Of a stretch of DNA of 39,014 nt, positions 25,065 through 33,889 are shown piece by piece. The position numbers and the translations under genes are program-made. Origin of the DNA: Planctomycetota bacterium (lineage in GTDB: Bacteria > Planctomycetota > JACOTG01 > JAJDCM01); assembly GCA_029260825.1 (NCBI GenBank), contig JAJDCM010000051.1, forward strand, positions 1 to 39,014, in the 5' to 3' direction. The notes below the pieces were generated by a model. The model did no database searches and was not told where the DNA came from. It was given only the letters and a program-made list of their open reading frames with translations. Numbering within the stretch: the first letter of the stretch is position 1; each line of letters opens with the position of its first letter.

Positions 25065-25426
25065 ATTTTCTAGCTTTCCTACAACCTGGGGTGGGAGTTG
25101 GGCAATCGGATAAGTACCTGCTCCAGAGCGTTATCCGACAGGGTTCTTGCTTCTTGAATCGAACCATCATAGCAACCCGGAACGACCGAAGGGGACCGGT
25201 TTTTGCGAAGCCGTTTTTTCCCGCGATCACTTTGATTCGGGCGAGCAATGGCCCGGGAGTTTTCCTTTCCAGGTCGCTGGTCATGGGATAGACTTTTCTG
25301 GCGAAAGCGGGATTGCCGTCCACTTGAGTGACGGTTTTACCTCGGATGACAGGGGCCGTCACTCCGGGGCATGGGATATCGGGTTCGAAGCTATTCGTTC
25401 ATCCTCTCTTAGGGCGTTTACAGACC
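25065..25426. other. Divergent intergenic region, no convincing gene
   Basis: This 362-base region separates the ABC operon (minus) from a secreted-protein gene (plus). Open frames on both strands are short and resemble nothing I know. The only clear structure is a dyad at 25106-25138. Promoters for both directions should lie here, but I cannot point to a good -35/-10 pair. Confidence 0.5.
25106..25138. promoter_or_regulatory. Dyad upstream of the ABC exporter operon
   Basis: TCGGATAA (25106-25113) and TTATCCGA (25131-25138) are perfect inverted repeats with a 17-base spacer, 42 bases before the ATPase start codon. They could be an operator for an unknown repressor or a hairpin in the leader. 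Confidence 0.35.
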
Positions 25427-26953
25427 ATGATGAGCACCGGGCTTTCATTGTCGAAGTGCGCCATCGTTGTATCTACGATGGCCCTTCTTGCCACCTTTTC
25501 TCCATGGGCATTTCCGGGAGCTGATCCCGCTCACGCCCAGGGTTCCTCCTGCCCCCGGAGCTTCAGCCGGACCGATCTGGACACAAGCATTCGCTTTCCC
25601 GATCAGGTCAATCTCCGAGGCCTCGACCCTGATACGGGTGACGTGCTTCTCGTGTTCGGTGCCCTGGATCAGGGATTCCAGCGGATTTCGAAACTCGATG
25701 GAGAGAGCGGCAAGGAGATTGCCCTCATCAATATGCCGGACATTCCTGTTGCCGGTACTCTGTTTCCACCGCTCATGACACCCATTGTCAACGGGAAGAT
25801 CTATCTTCCCGGGGCTCCTGGAATCTGGGTTCGTAACGTGAGCAACGGGACCCACGTTGCCTTTCTGACCGATATCGCCGTCCAGGGACTGAAGATGATT
25901 GCCAGTGGAGGGAATCGTATCTTTGGCTACCGGCGCCCCGGTGCGGGTGATGGGGGCCTCGTGATTCTCAATGAGGGGAATCACCAGATTCTTGGTTCCC
26001 GTCCGCTTTCGGCCGCGTCTTCCGCGGTGAGCGGTATCGGGTCGTCCGCAGATGGTACCCGCATCGTGGTAGGTCTCTCGGATCGAATTCATATCGTTAC
26101 CAATCAAGCACCTTGGGGAGTGGTCCGGACCATTACTCGACAGGAAGTGAATTTGAATGGCGTCGGGGCCGCGTTTCACCGGTTAGTCCTGGGAGAAGAC
26201 AATCGAATTCATGTGACGGCGACCGATCGCGAGAGTACGGCGGAAGGTTACTTTGACGTCTCTTACCTGCTCGAGTTCGATCTTGGCGGAAATCTCCGGA
26301 ACGAAAAACCTCTTCCCCGAAGGAACGCGACGATGCCGCACCTTGGCATGGGGCGTGGCTCTGACGGATCGCTTTTGCTTTCCGACGGTACGGTGTATGA
26401 GCTTGCTCTTCCCGTTCTCAAGGTCGAAGGATCGGTGAATCCGCCGGATGCAAATCCTCAACACAACAACATCGTCTTTTCTCCAGATGGAAACCGAGCC
26501 TTCATGTTTGAGCGCTATGGAGGCGCCATCGTGGAAGGGTTCGAGGGTGACCTGAGCTTCCGAATCAACGGAGAAGGTCCGCTGGCCGCAGGGTACAGTG
26601 TTCTCGTGAACGACGAGAACCGCTTCGAGATCTGCTCTTCGAATGATGCCGGACTCCACTACCTGATTCTGGCGTCGACGTCGATTGATCGGACTTTTGG
26701 TCTGCCCGGTGGACGACGACTTCCCCTTGATCCTTCGGGCATCATTCCGGCCCTGACCGTGTCGGGATCCCTGGATGAGAATGGCGCAGCGGAGGCGGTT
26801 TGTGTCGTCCCGCCGGCCTTGACGGGGAGGGTCATCTACTACACGTGTGTGACTTTTACCGGTGGTCCGGACCCTCCAACGACGGACGATCTTGTGCGCA
26901 TTCGCGGTGTCTTCCCCGCGACTCTTCGGGTCAACGCGATCAGGAATCAGTAG
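25427..26953 (+). CDS. Secreted beta-propeller-like protein
   Basis: The 508-residue product from the ATG at 25427 has a Sec signal ending in AHA before Gln. The middle shows repeated strand patterns such as DPDTGDVLLVFGALDQGFQ and SPDGNRAFMFERYGGA, suggesting a WD40/YVTN-like propeller without exact motifs. The last 80 residues contain PGGRRLPLDPSG and a Gly-rich strand sequence ending in VIYYTCVTF, a form of C-terminal domain seen in secreted proteins of some Planctomycetota-like bacteria. The longer upstream start adds an unlikely leader. Its function is unknown. It ends 14 bases inside the opposite-strand nuclease-like gene. Confidence 0.7.
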   Translation: MMSTGLSLSKCAIVVSTMALLATFSPWAFPGADPAHAQGSSCPRSFSRTDLDTSIRFPDQVNLRGLDPDTGDVLLVFGALDQGFQRISKLDGESGKEIALINMPDIPVAGTLFPPLMTPIVNGKIYLPGAPGIWVRNVSNGTHVAFLTDIAVQGLKMIASGGNRIFGYRRPGAGDGGLVILNEGNHQILGSRPLSAASSAVSGIGSSADGTRIVVGLSDRIHIVTNQAPWGVVRTITRQEVNLNGVGAAFHRLVLGEDNRIHVTATDRESTAEGYFDVSYLLEFDLGGNLRNEKPLPRRNATMPHLGMGRGSDGSLLLSDGTVYELALPVLKVEGSVNPPDANPQHNNIVFSPDGNRAFMFERYGGAIVEGFEGDLSFRINGEGPLAAGYSVLVNDENRFEICSSNDAGLHYLILASTSIDRTFGLPGGRRLPLDPSGIIPALTVSGSLDENGAAEAVCVVPPALTGRVIYYTCVTFTGGPDPPTTDDLVRIRGVFPATLRVNAIRNQ

Positions 26954-27788
26954 AAACGGAAGCCTCGGCCTCGGCTTTTTCTTTTCCGTATGTTTCTCGA
27001 TCCACGAGTTCTCCTTCCTGGGTGGCTTTTGCCCCAACGGCCTGAAGGAGTGCTTTCGTTCCAGCTTTGGCAAGTGCTCGGAGTGTGACCTGGTGCCCTT
27101 CCTCACTCACTTCTTTGGGAGCGGCCTCCCGCAAGACGTTGGGAAGGCGAAAGGGTAACTCGGCAATTTCGCCTTCAAGGTCCACCTCCAGAAGTCCCCA
27201 GCCGGGCGGAACCTCTTCTCGATCGGCAACTCCGGTGGCCGCGCAGATGTAGTGACGGTGGAAGAGACTCGACTCCGCAAGGGATTCAAACTTGGTGCCC
27301 CGGTGCATCCTTTTAGCCACCCGGTCGAGCTTGTGGCAGATCTTCTGGTATGCAGGATCTTCACTGAGTTCATAATGCCACCGAGCATCTTCAGGGAACA
27401 GGCTCTCACAAACGAGCAGGTGAGGCTCGCGCTCCTGGATTTCCTGTTCTCGTTCGAGACGGGCTTGTTCCAGGATGTGCAACTCCTGAAGGAGGACGTC
27501 CGAGCGCCGGCTATCCTTCAGGAAGTCGGATCGGCAAGCCTTGCATTCGATGGCAATCAGGTCATCTCGTTTCGCCACGGTGCGAACTTTTTTGCCACCC
27601 CGAGGGCCCCGGGAAACCTCGCGAATGGATCGATCGTCATGGGCTGCAACATCCACCCTCATTCGTTGCCAGCCGGGAGTTCTGACCGGAACTTCAAACG
27701 CGATCGCCCTGGCGCCGGTGGCGTAGAGCCACTGGAGAGCAGCCATCTTGAGCTCGTAGTGTTGTTCTGACTCGTTGTTACCCTTCAC
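26940..27788 (-). CDS. MmcB-like PD-(D/E)XK nuclease-family protein
   Basis: The 282-residue protein shows the core of a PD-(D/E)XK fold: FEVPVRTPGWQRMRVDVAA, then LIAIECKACRSDFLKDSR (Asp and Glu-x-Lys), resembling MmcB-type DNA repair proteins. A Cys-rich, charged middle region and an acidic tail follow. The gene starts with GTG at 27788 after AGGAA. Relationship to MmcB is from motif memory and would need a profile search. Its role is unknown. Confidence 0.55.
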   Translation of the reverse strand: MKGNNESEQHYELKMAALQWLYATGARAIAFEVPVRTPGWQRMRVDVAAHDDRSIREVSRGPRGGKKVRTVAKRDDLIAIECKACRSDFLKDSRRSDVLLQELHILEQARLEREQEIQEREPHLLVCESLFPEDARWHYELSEDPAYQKICHKLDRVAKRMHRGTKFESLAESSLFHRHYICAATGVADREEVPPGWGLLEVDLEGEIAELPFRLPNVLREAAPKEVSEEGHQVTLRALAKAGTKALLQAVGAKATQEGELVDRETYGKEKAEAEASVSTDS

Positions 27789-27839
27789 ATCTTTTTCCTG
27801 ACATTTGCCGGCGGAGCTCGTGAATAATGCGACCTACGG

Positions 27840-29576
27840 CTAGGGTATTTCGGAAAGCCGATCCCAGCGGGTGGTCCCGTCTTTTTTCGGGGGGCTCTTT
27901 GAGAATGGGACCCGCAGAAGTGAAAGGTTGACCTTGCGAATGACGGGGCGATGGAGCTCATCCCAGATGAGGCGCACCACGGCCCGGAGCCCTCCCTTTC
28001 CTTCCACGAGTTGTTTGAGAAGACTCCGCTTGACGGTGCGAAGGAGCCGCATGTTTTCGGTGTGTCCGAAGAGACCTTGCCCGACGGACTTGAATGTTCG
28101 AAATCGATTGATGTTGCGAACCATGTCGAGAAACCACCAGCTTCGTCGCTTGGTCGGAAGATGAAGGATGATCTTCAACGCCTCGCGAGGCCGCTCGACG
28201 AGGAGGTAGGCCAGGGCGAGATTCAAGGCCACAAGGAAGCGTTCCCTTGTGCGCCGAGGAACTTGACGAAGGAGGGCACGCAACTCCTGGTGCCGCCCAA
28301 GACATGCCAGGCACCTGGCTTCCAAGATACGAAGCTCGGAGGAATCCTCATCGTCAACAAGCTTCATCCGGTCAAGCGCTCTCCATGGACTACCTTCCGT
28401 TAAATCGATGAGTCCGTGGAGAAAGGCTGCATGGCTGGCCGTCTCATCTCCTAGCTGGGTGTGAAGAATCCGAGTGAGTTCCATCTTCGCTTCCTCGAGT
28501 TTTCCGTCATAGATGAGGTTCTCGGACCGAGCAACAGCAAAATCGTCGGGCTCCCGAAGATAGAAGTAGAACAGGTAGAGGTAGATACCAATCAGCGCGA
28601 GAAGATAGGTGGGTTCAGGCCATCCCCCGGTTTTGATCCAGTTGTAGCCGACCCCAAGAGCAATGGAGAGAGCTCCTCCGCCGAGAAAGATGATCCACGC
28701 AACAGACCGTTTTCCACTGGCAGGGGGGATGTTCGCGTGGGTCATGGCATCCATCACGTCGCTGATGAAATGGCGGTGAAAAGTGTAGAGGATGATGCCG
28801 GCCACAAGGAGGGAGAAGGGGGCGACGCCTCCCCCCTCGAAGATGAGCGCGTTGTAAAGACCATGGAGAAAAATGGCGATGAAGAGGGCCCGGATCCGGG
28901 GAAAGCGAGTTGTTCCCTGCTTGAGTTTTGCCCGAACAACATAATGTCCCACGATGCCGGTGCATCCGATGTGAGTCAGAACGCTCACCAGGAATCGATC
29001 GGGAAGAATCTGAGGCCCGATGTTGCTGAAGTAGAGTTGATTCTCAAACGTGGCAAAGCCAAGAGCCGCCGCGCCGAACAGGACAGCGCCCTCCGGGAGG
29101 GAGGTTGGCTTGCGCATGCCGATGATTGCGATATAGCCGGCAAGAAATTTGAAGATCTCTTCGGTTGATGCAATGACGAGGAACGTAGAGAAGAAGTTTC
29201 CCGGGAGTCGGTCGGGTATGGGCGTCGGAAAAACCTCGGAGAGAATCTGTTGGGCAAGGGCGGTCGGGTAGGCGAGCAGCGATCCCATGACGAACGCCAC
29301 CATGAGACGGGCCACGGACCCGCGCTTGTAAACATAGATGTTGTAGGTGTGGATGATGGCGAGCCAGACAAGAGCGGTGAACCCGGAAAAGAGAAGGGCC
29401 ACGATTCGCTGATCGAGATACCGGACGAAGTTCTCGAGGTCTGGCCAGTTGAACCTTGCGAGGGGAGACTGGGGGAATGTTCTGGCGCAATAGACGAGAA
29501 GCGCCAGGAGAACCACCGCTGTGGTTCCCAGCAGCGTGAGTCGCCCGGGTCGTGGGTTCTGCGAGGAGAGCCCCAT
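27840..29576 (-). CDS. prsW: PrsW-family intramembrane protease with soluble tail
   Basis: The 578-residue protein contains the PrsW motifs in a multi-helix domain: STEEIFKF (Glu139-Glu140), FATFEN (174-179), a His pair at about 202 and 211, and FLHGLYNA (His238). Two further helices lie at about 250-330. The last 250 residues are a soluble, helical, TPR-like region. PrsW cuts anti-sigma factors in Bacillus; the partner here is unknown. ATG at 29576 was chosen because it has GGAGACG before it. It starts 11 bases after the lipoprotein stop, probably as one operon. Confidence 0.8.
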   Translation of the reverse strand: MGLSSQNPRPGRLTLLGTTAVVLLALLVYCARTFPQSPLARFNWPDLENFVRYLDQRIVALLFSGFTALVWLAIIHTYNIYVYKRGSVARLMVAFVMGSLLAYPTALAQQILSEVFPTPIPDRLPGNFFSTFLVIASTEEIFKFLAGYIAIIGMRKPTSLPEGAVLFGAAALGFATFENQLYFSNIGPQILPDRFLVSVLTHIGCTGIVGHYVVRAKLKQGTTRFPRIRALFIAIFLHGLYNALIFEGGGVAPFSLLVAGIILYTFHRHFISDVMDAMTHANIPPASGKRSVAWIIFLGGGALSIALGVGYNWIKTGGWPEPTYLLALIGIYLYLFYFYLREPDDFAVARSENLIYDGKLEEAKMELTRILHTQLGDETASHAAFLHGLIDLTEGSPWRALDRMKLVDDEDSSELRILEARCLACLGRHQELRALLRQVPRRTRERFLVALNLALAYLLVERPREALKIILHLPTKRRSWWFLDMVRNINRFRTFKSVGQGLFGHTENMRLLRTVKRSLLKQLVEGKGGLRAVVRLIWDELHRPVIRKVNLSLLRVPFSKSPPKKDGTTRWDRLSEIP

Positions 29577-29587
29577 AACGTCTCCGT

Positions 29588-30082
29588 CTATTTTGCGCTC
29601 GTCCACATGGACCGGGCAACCCGCCATCCTTTGTCCGGGTCTTTGCGCAAGATCCGTAGAAGATAGCCGCGGGCTTCGATCAGGTCTCCTCCGTCACGCG
29701 GGCGGTAGGTTCCCCGAAAAGCTCCCCACTCATAGGCGTGATCCTGGACGATGGTGACTTCTTCGAACATAAGGTCGTAGGAAACGACCTCGAGCTCCTC
29801 GAGCTGACCGTGACTCTCCATCATGCTTGATCGGATGGCGTCAATGCCAACGATGGGCTGCTCCCCGGCGGGAAGGGCTACTCCATCGTCGGTCCATAGG
29901 GAGGCGAGGTCTTCAACGCTTCCCTCCTTCGCCGCCTTCATGTCTTTCTCGTGGAGTGCCAGGATTTCCTGGAAATCAACCTTGGCCTGGTCCGGGTCGG
30001 AGGGGCCGGACGGAGAGGTTCCGGGAGCAAGGCAGGACGGAAGGATGGGGAAGAGGAGAAGGAGAAGGCACATGCCAACCAT
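29588..30082 (-). CDS. SnoaL/DUF4440-like lipoprotein, second copy
   Basis: The product has a lipoprotein signal (MVGMCLLLLLFPILPSCL) with a lipidated Cys at residue 17, counted from the ATG at 30082. An upstream ATG at 30133 would overlap the next gene. The mature domain shows the DUF4440 pattern: SVEDLASLWTDDGVALPAG, then EQPIVGIDAIRSSM and W-R-V-A-R-S-M-W. It parallels the lipoprotein at 3704-4171, and it sits between a TIGR01777 epimerase and PrsW on the same strand. Confidence 0.7.
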   Translation of the reverse strand: MVGMCLLLLLFPILPSCLAPGTSPSGPSDPDQAKVDFQEILALHEKDMKAAKEGSVEDLASLWTDDGVALPAGEQPIVGIDAIRSSMMESHGQLEELEVVSYDLMFEEVTIVQDHAYEWGAFRGTYRPRDGGDLIEARGYLLRILRKDPDKGWRVARSMWTSAK

Positions 30083-30119
30083 CCTGATCGAGCCTTCGAA
30101 GATTCCGGAGGTTGGAGAG

Positions 30120-31013
30120 CTATCGCAGGACATCGGAGAGAGCTCCGGCTAGGGTTGGATGACGGAACTTGAAGCCCGAATCCAGGAGTACTTTCGGTTG
30201 AACCCGAGTACTTGCCAGCAGGAGTTCGTCTGCGAGCTCGCCAAGAACGAGTTTTGCAGCAAACGCGGGGAAAGGAAACAAGGATGGCCGTCCCAGAGCG
30301 GCGCCCAGAGCCCGGGTAAAGTCTCGGTTGGTCTCAGGGCTTGGGCCGACCACGTTCACCGGTCCCTTGATCTCTTTGTGGTGGAGAATGTGAAGGATGG
30401 CTTCGACGACGTCGTCGAGGTGGATCCAGCTCATGTACTGGCGTCCGTTCCCGATGCGCCCGCCCAGGCCCAATTTGAAGGGGGGTAGCATTTTCTTCAG
30501 GGCGCCCCCCTCCTGGCTGAGGATGATGCCGATGCGAAGGTGAGCGACCCGGATTCCGGCCTCTTCCGCGGTCAGGGTGGATTCTTCCCATTGTTTGCAG
30601 AGTCCGGCGAGGAATCCGGTGCCGTTACCGCTGTTCTCCTCGAGTAGTTCGTCGCCTCGGTTGCCATAGAAGCCGACTGCTGAGGCGCTGATCAAGGTGT
30701 GGGGTCTTGGTTGGAAGGATTCCAGAATCTGGGAGAGGTTGAGGGTGCCCCGAAGGCGACTGTCCTGCATCTCCTGCTTTTGATCTTCGCTCCATCGCTT
30801 GTTGGCGATGCTTTCACCGGCGAGATGGACCACAGCTTCGATGCCATCGACATTGGATCGATCGACGACTCCCTTCTTGGGAGACCACGAAACCGTGTCT
30901 TTTTCCTGGCTTGGCTGTCGGACCAGGCGAAGTACCTCGTGCCCGTCTTTTTTGAGCCGTTCAACCAGGACTTTGCCGACCAAACCGCTTGCGCCGCTGA
31001 TAAGTATTTTCAT
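30120..31013 (-). CDS. TIGR01777-family NAD-dependent epimerase-like protein
   Basis: The 297-residue SDR-like protein starts MKILISGASGLVG, the NAD(P)-binding glycine motif, and has YfcH/TIGR01777 marks such as HLAGESIANKRW, ISASAVGFYG and WIHLDDVV. The family is widespread, is sometimes called cell-division-inhibitor-like, and has no agreed function. ATG at 31013 fits the family start; the upstream in-frame extension is not supported. The next gene downstream is the lipoprotein at 30082. Confidence 0.9.
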   Translation of the reverse strand: MKILISGASGLVGKVLVERLKKDGHEVLRLVRQPSQEKDTVSWSPKKGVVDRSNVDGIEAVVHLAGESIANKRWSEDQKQEMQDSRLRGTLNLSQILESFQPRPHTLISASAVGFYGNRGDELLEENSGNGTGFLAGLCKQWEESTLTAEEAGIRVAHLRIGIILSQEGGALKKMLPPFKLGLGGRIGNGRQYMSWIHLDDVVEAILHILHHKEIKGPVNVVGPSPETNRDFTRALGAALGRPSLFPFPAFAAKLVLGELADELLLASTRVQPKVLLDSGFKFRHPTLAGALSDVLR

Positions 31014-31237
31014 TTTGACTACATTACGTTCCTGCCGGCCGAATCGCCACTGCAGAATGGAAGCTGATTCTTTCGGGAGCCAACGAGTGGAGTGCGTCAG
31101 AAGTCGTGGGCGGCAAGGCCCCAAGTCCTGACCCAGGTGGTTCTTGAGGGGAGGCAGGGATTTAGCCCATGATTGTCAAAAAAAAACTTGACGATTTGCC
31201 TTCGAATTTTACCCCAAATTCCCGAACTGAATGGGAT

Positions 31238-31251
31238 TACAAACGTTTGTA
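31238..31251. promoter_or_regulatory. Perfect 14-bp palindrome TACAAACGTTTGTA
   Basis: The site is a perfect palindrome with an AACGTT core, a pattern common in LacI-family operators. It lies in the gap of about 330 bases (31014-31341) between the divergent epimerase and membrane-protein genes, about 90 bases before the likely start of the latter. No LacI-type gene is in the window. The rest of the gap contains an A-tract and a TTGACG at 31188 but no good -10. Confidence 0.4.
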
Positions 31252-31341
31252 TAGGTGATGAAAGCAACCGGAGTCAACTCGGAACTCAACCTTCCATTGG
31301 CGGGTATCCCCGTCAAGCGGAACCAAGGAAAGGACAAGAAG

Positions 31342-31911
31342 ATGCACTGCTCACCGTGCCTTCGGTTTGTCCGTGAGGGGTTGGTCGGTTTTCTTCTACT
31401 TTGCCTGCTCGGTCTTTCCTGGCCGTTTGCACTCGGTTCGGGAATCGCGCTGGCGGTGGTTGCGGTTCTTGTTCGAATGCTGATTTCCCTTTTCTCCGGG
31501 GATGGAAATCGTCGCTGGTACTCGACCCTCAGTCATGGGTTCCTGGCCCTTGGAGCGCTGTTCGGTGTGGCGGTCTGGACCGTCTACTATATCCGAGGTG
31601 CTCAAGATGTTCTTGCCGCTCGAGACACTTTACTCGGACCCGAGGCGATTCTGATTTTTGTTGTCGGGGCGGGGATCGCCGCACTTCTTGGAATTTTCAT
31701 CGGATCCATGTTGAACGTGGTTCTTGGTCCCATTGTTTCGCTTCCGTACAGAATGATCAGCTCGCTCTTTCGACGGAAGAAGACGAAGTCAAACGCCGGA
31801 GGCAGTCGGGATCCACGGACAACGGAGGGACGCTCTGTCGAGATCGTTCATCACTCCTCGACGGTTCAGAGTCCCCCTTCGGGGGATTCTGGAAGTTCTC
31901 TCACGTTCTGA
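31342..31911 (+). CDS. Four-helix membrane protein, unknown function
   Basis: The product from the ATG at 31342 (189 residues) has four hydrophobic helices and a basic C-terminal tail (FRRKKTKSN onward). The AAGGA ahead of the ATG supports this start. GTG or ATG starts at 31255 and 31258 would add 28-29 residues and run close to the palindrome. I do not recognise the family. It precedes the efflux operon by 65 bases. Confidence 0.55.
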   Translation: MHCSPCLRFVREGLVGFLLLCLLGLSWPFALGSGIALAVVAVLVRMLISLFSGDGNRRWYSTLSHGFLALGALFGVAVWTVYYIRGAQDVLAARDTLLGPEAILIFVVGAGIAALLGIFIGSMLNVVLGPIVSLPYRMISSLFRRKKTKSNAGGSRDPRTTEGRSVEIVHHSSTVQSPPSGDSGSSLTF

Positions 31912-31976
31912 TCTCCGGACGAGGTGTAGACTGTTGATATTGACTCGAATGACGAATCTCTTCTCAGGTCAGCCCA

Positions 31977-33152
31977 ATGAAAAAATGGCTCGTGCGCATC
32001 TCGATTCTCGCGGTTCTTGGTGCCGGGATGTACGGACTCTCCAGGACTGTTTTCGCTCCCGAGCCCATCCCGGTGGAAGTGACGGAAGTTGCTCGAGGAC
32101 GGGTAGAGTCCACGGTGACCAATTCCAAGGCGGGGACGGTGAAGGCCAGGCAGCGAGCCCGGATTTCTCCCGAGATGGGCGGGCGGGTCGTTGAAGTCTT
32201 GTGTGAGGTCGGTGCGCGGGTGAAGAAGGGGGATGTTCTTGCACGCCTGGATGACGCCGCCCAGAAAGCTCAGCTCCTTCACGCGGAGCGTTCGTTGACC
32301 GCGCTGCATGCGATTCATCAACAGGCATGCATCGCGTCGGAACGATCACGAGGTGAGCTCCAGAGAAACCAATCCCTTGCCTCGAAAGGGCACATCTCCG
32401 ATGATCTGCTGGAAAGTCTAACTCTCAGCCTCGAGGCGAATGAAGCCGCTTGTGCCGCCGCGGGAGCTGACGTCGAACGGGCGAAGGCGTCGATCGACGT
32501 GGCGACCGTTGCGCTGGGAAAGACCGTGGTTCGTGCGCCCTTCGATGGAATTGTTGCGGCCAAGAACCTTGAGCTCGGGGAATGGGTGACCCCGTCACCA
32601 CCCATGGTGCCGGTTCCGGCAATCCTCGACATCATCAATCCCTCTTCGATCTACATCAGTGCTCCAATGGATGAGGTGGATTCGGCCGTCATCAAGGTGG
32701 GGCAAGTAACTCGTGTAACTCTTGACCCGTATCCGGGGCGTGAGTTTGAAGGAAGGGTGGTGCGGATTGCCCCGTTCGTTCTTGATCTTGAGGCTCAGAA
32801 CCGAACGGTCGAGGTCGAGGTGGAGCTCGTCGATCGACAGTTCGCCACATCCCTCCTTCCCGGCACTTCCAGCGACGTGGAGATCCTGCTCGAGGTACGA
32901 GAGGATGTCTTGAGACTTCCATCCTCCTGCGTGCTCGAAGGAAGTCGAGTTCTTGTTGTGGAAGGGGAAGTTCTTTTCGAGAAGGAGATTTCGATCGGCC
33001 TGAAGAACTGGGCCTACACGGAGATCACAAAAGGGGTCGAGCCGGGAACCAGGGTCGTGACCTCTTTGGATCGGCTCGAGGTGAAGGCGGGAGCTCAGGT
33101 CGAGGTGGCTTCGGTCGACTCCGATGGGGAACCCGGAGAGGAATTGCCTTGA
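31977..33152 (+). CDS. MacA-like periplasmic adaptor (HlyD family)
   Basis: The 391-residue protein has an N-terminal anchor helix (about 5-23), then the membrane-fusion architecture: a barrel-sandwich half motif (ISPEMGGRVVEVLCEVGARVKKGDVLARLD), a coiled-coil helical hairpin, the second lipoyl half (VRAPFDGIVAAKNLELGEWV), and a C-terminal beta-barrel region. It couples an inner-membrane ABC exporter to an outer-membrane channel. Its stop overlaps the ATPase start by four bases, so the two are translationally coupled. No TolC gene is nearby. Confidence 0.9.
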   Translation: MKKWLVRISILAVLGAGMYGLSRTVFAPEPIPVEVTEVARGRVESTVTNSKAGTVKARQRARISPEMGGRVVEVLCEVGARVKKGDVLARLDDAAQKAQLLHAERSLTALHAIHQQACIASERSRGELQRNQSLASKGHISDDLLESLTLSLEANEAACAAAGADVERAKASIDVATVALGKTVVRAPFDGIVAAKNLELGEWVTPSPPMVPVPAILDIINPSSIYISAPMDEVDSAVIKVGQVTRVTLDPYPGREFEGRVVRIAPFVLDLEAQNRTVEVEVELVDRQFATSLLPGTSSDVEILLEVREDVLRLPSSCVLEGSRVLVVEGEVLFEKEISIGLKNWAYTEITKGVEPGTRVVTSLDRLEVKAGAQVEVASVDSDGEPGEELP

Positions 33153-33889
33153 TTCTCCTTGATCATCTTTGCCGAGATTATCTTGTCGGTGGACAGACTC
33201 TCCGTGCTCTTGCGGACGTGAGTGAAACGATCGAGGCCGGGGAGCATGTGGCGATCATGGGCCCATCGGGTTCCGGGAAATCCACTCTCCTGAATTTGCT
33301 TGGCTGTCTCGATCGTCCAACCAATGGACGGTATGTTCTTGACGGACAGGAGGTGAGTGGGCTTTCCACCCATGAGCTTTCCATGGTTCGGCGCCACAAG
33401 ATTGGCTTTGTGTTTCAGTCTTACCACCTCATCTCCCGTCTCACCGCAACGGGAAACGTAGAACTCCCGATGGTGTTTGCCGGAATTCCGAGATCGGAGC
33501 GGTTGAAGCGGGTGGCGGAGACTCTGGATTGGGTCGGGCTTTCAGCCAGAGCGCACCATCGTCCGGATCAACTATCGGGAGGTGAGAGGCAGCGGGTTGC
33601 CATCGCCCGGTCCATTTCAATGAAGCCACGCCTTCTTCTTGCGGATGAACCGACCGGAAACCTTGACAGTGCAGCGGGAGCGCAGATTCTCGAGATCCTG
33701 GAGACGATGAACCGGGATGGTTTGACGGTGATCACCGTCACTCACGACCCTGGTGTCGGTCAGCGTGCTCAGCGTGTTCTTGTCCTTGCGGATGGGGAGG
33801 TGGTGCGGCGGGTACCCGGACGCGAGATCGTCGAGGCGTATGCGGACTTCAACCGAGAGCAGCAGGCTTCCGCAGGATCCAGCTCATGA
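33149..33889 (+). CDS. MacB/LolD-type ABC ATP-binding protein
   Basis: The 246-residue ATPase has [26 protein letters not shown], the signature [13 protein letters not shown] and THD, and is closest to the MacB/LolD/FtsE group. Its start is a TTG at 33149 that overlaps the adaptor stop (TTGA), with GGAGAGG upstream. Its stop overlaps the next gene's ATG (ATGA). It powers the two permeases that follow. Confidence 0.95.
   Translation: MILLDHLCRDYLVGGQTLRALADVSETIEAGEHVAIMGPSGSGKSTLLNLLGCLDRPTNGRYVLDGQEVSGLSTHELSMVRRHKIGFVFQSYHLISRLTATGNVELPMVFAGIPRSERLKRVAETLDWVGLSARAHHRPDQLSGGERQRVAIARSISMKPRLLLADEPTGNLDSAAGAQILEILETMNRDGLTVITVTHDPGVGQRAQRVLVLADGEVVRRVPGREIVEAYADFNREQQASAGSSS

Noticed and set aside
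24991..25362. A 123-residue minus-strand frame upstream of the ABC ATPase
   Set aside because: It overlaps the ATPase start and resembles no known protein.
26183..27106. A 307-residue minus-strand frame
   Set aside because: It overlaps two better supported genes and is rich in Arg and Lys, as expected for a shadow frame.
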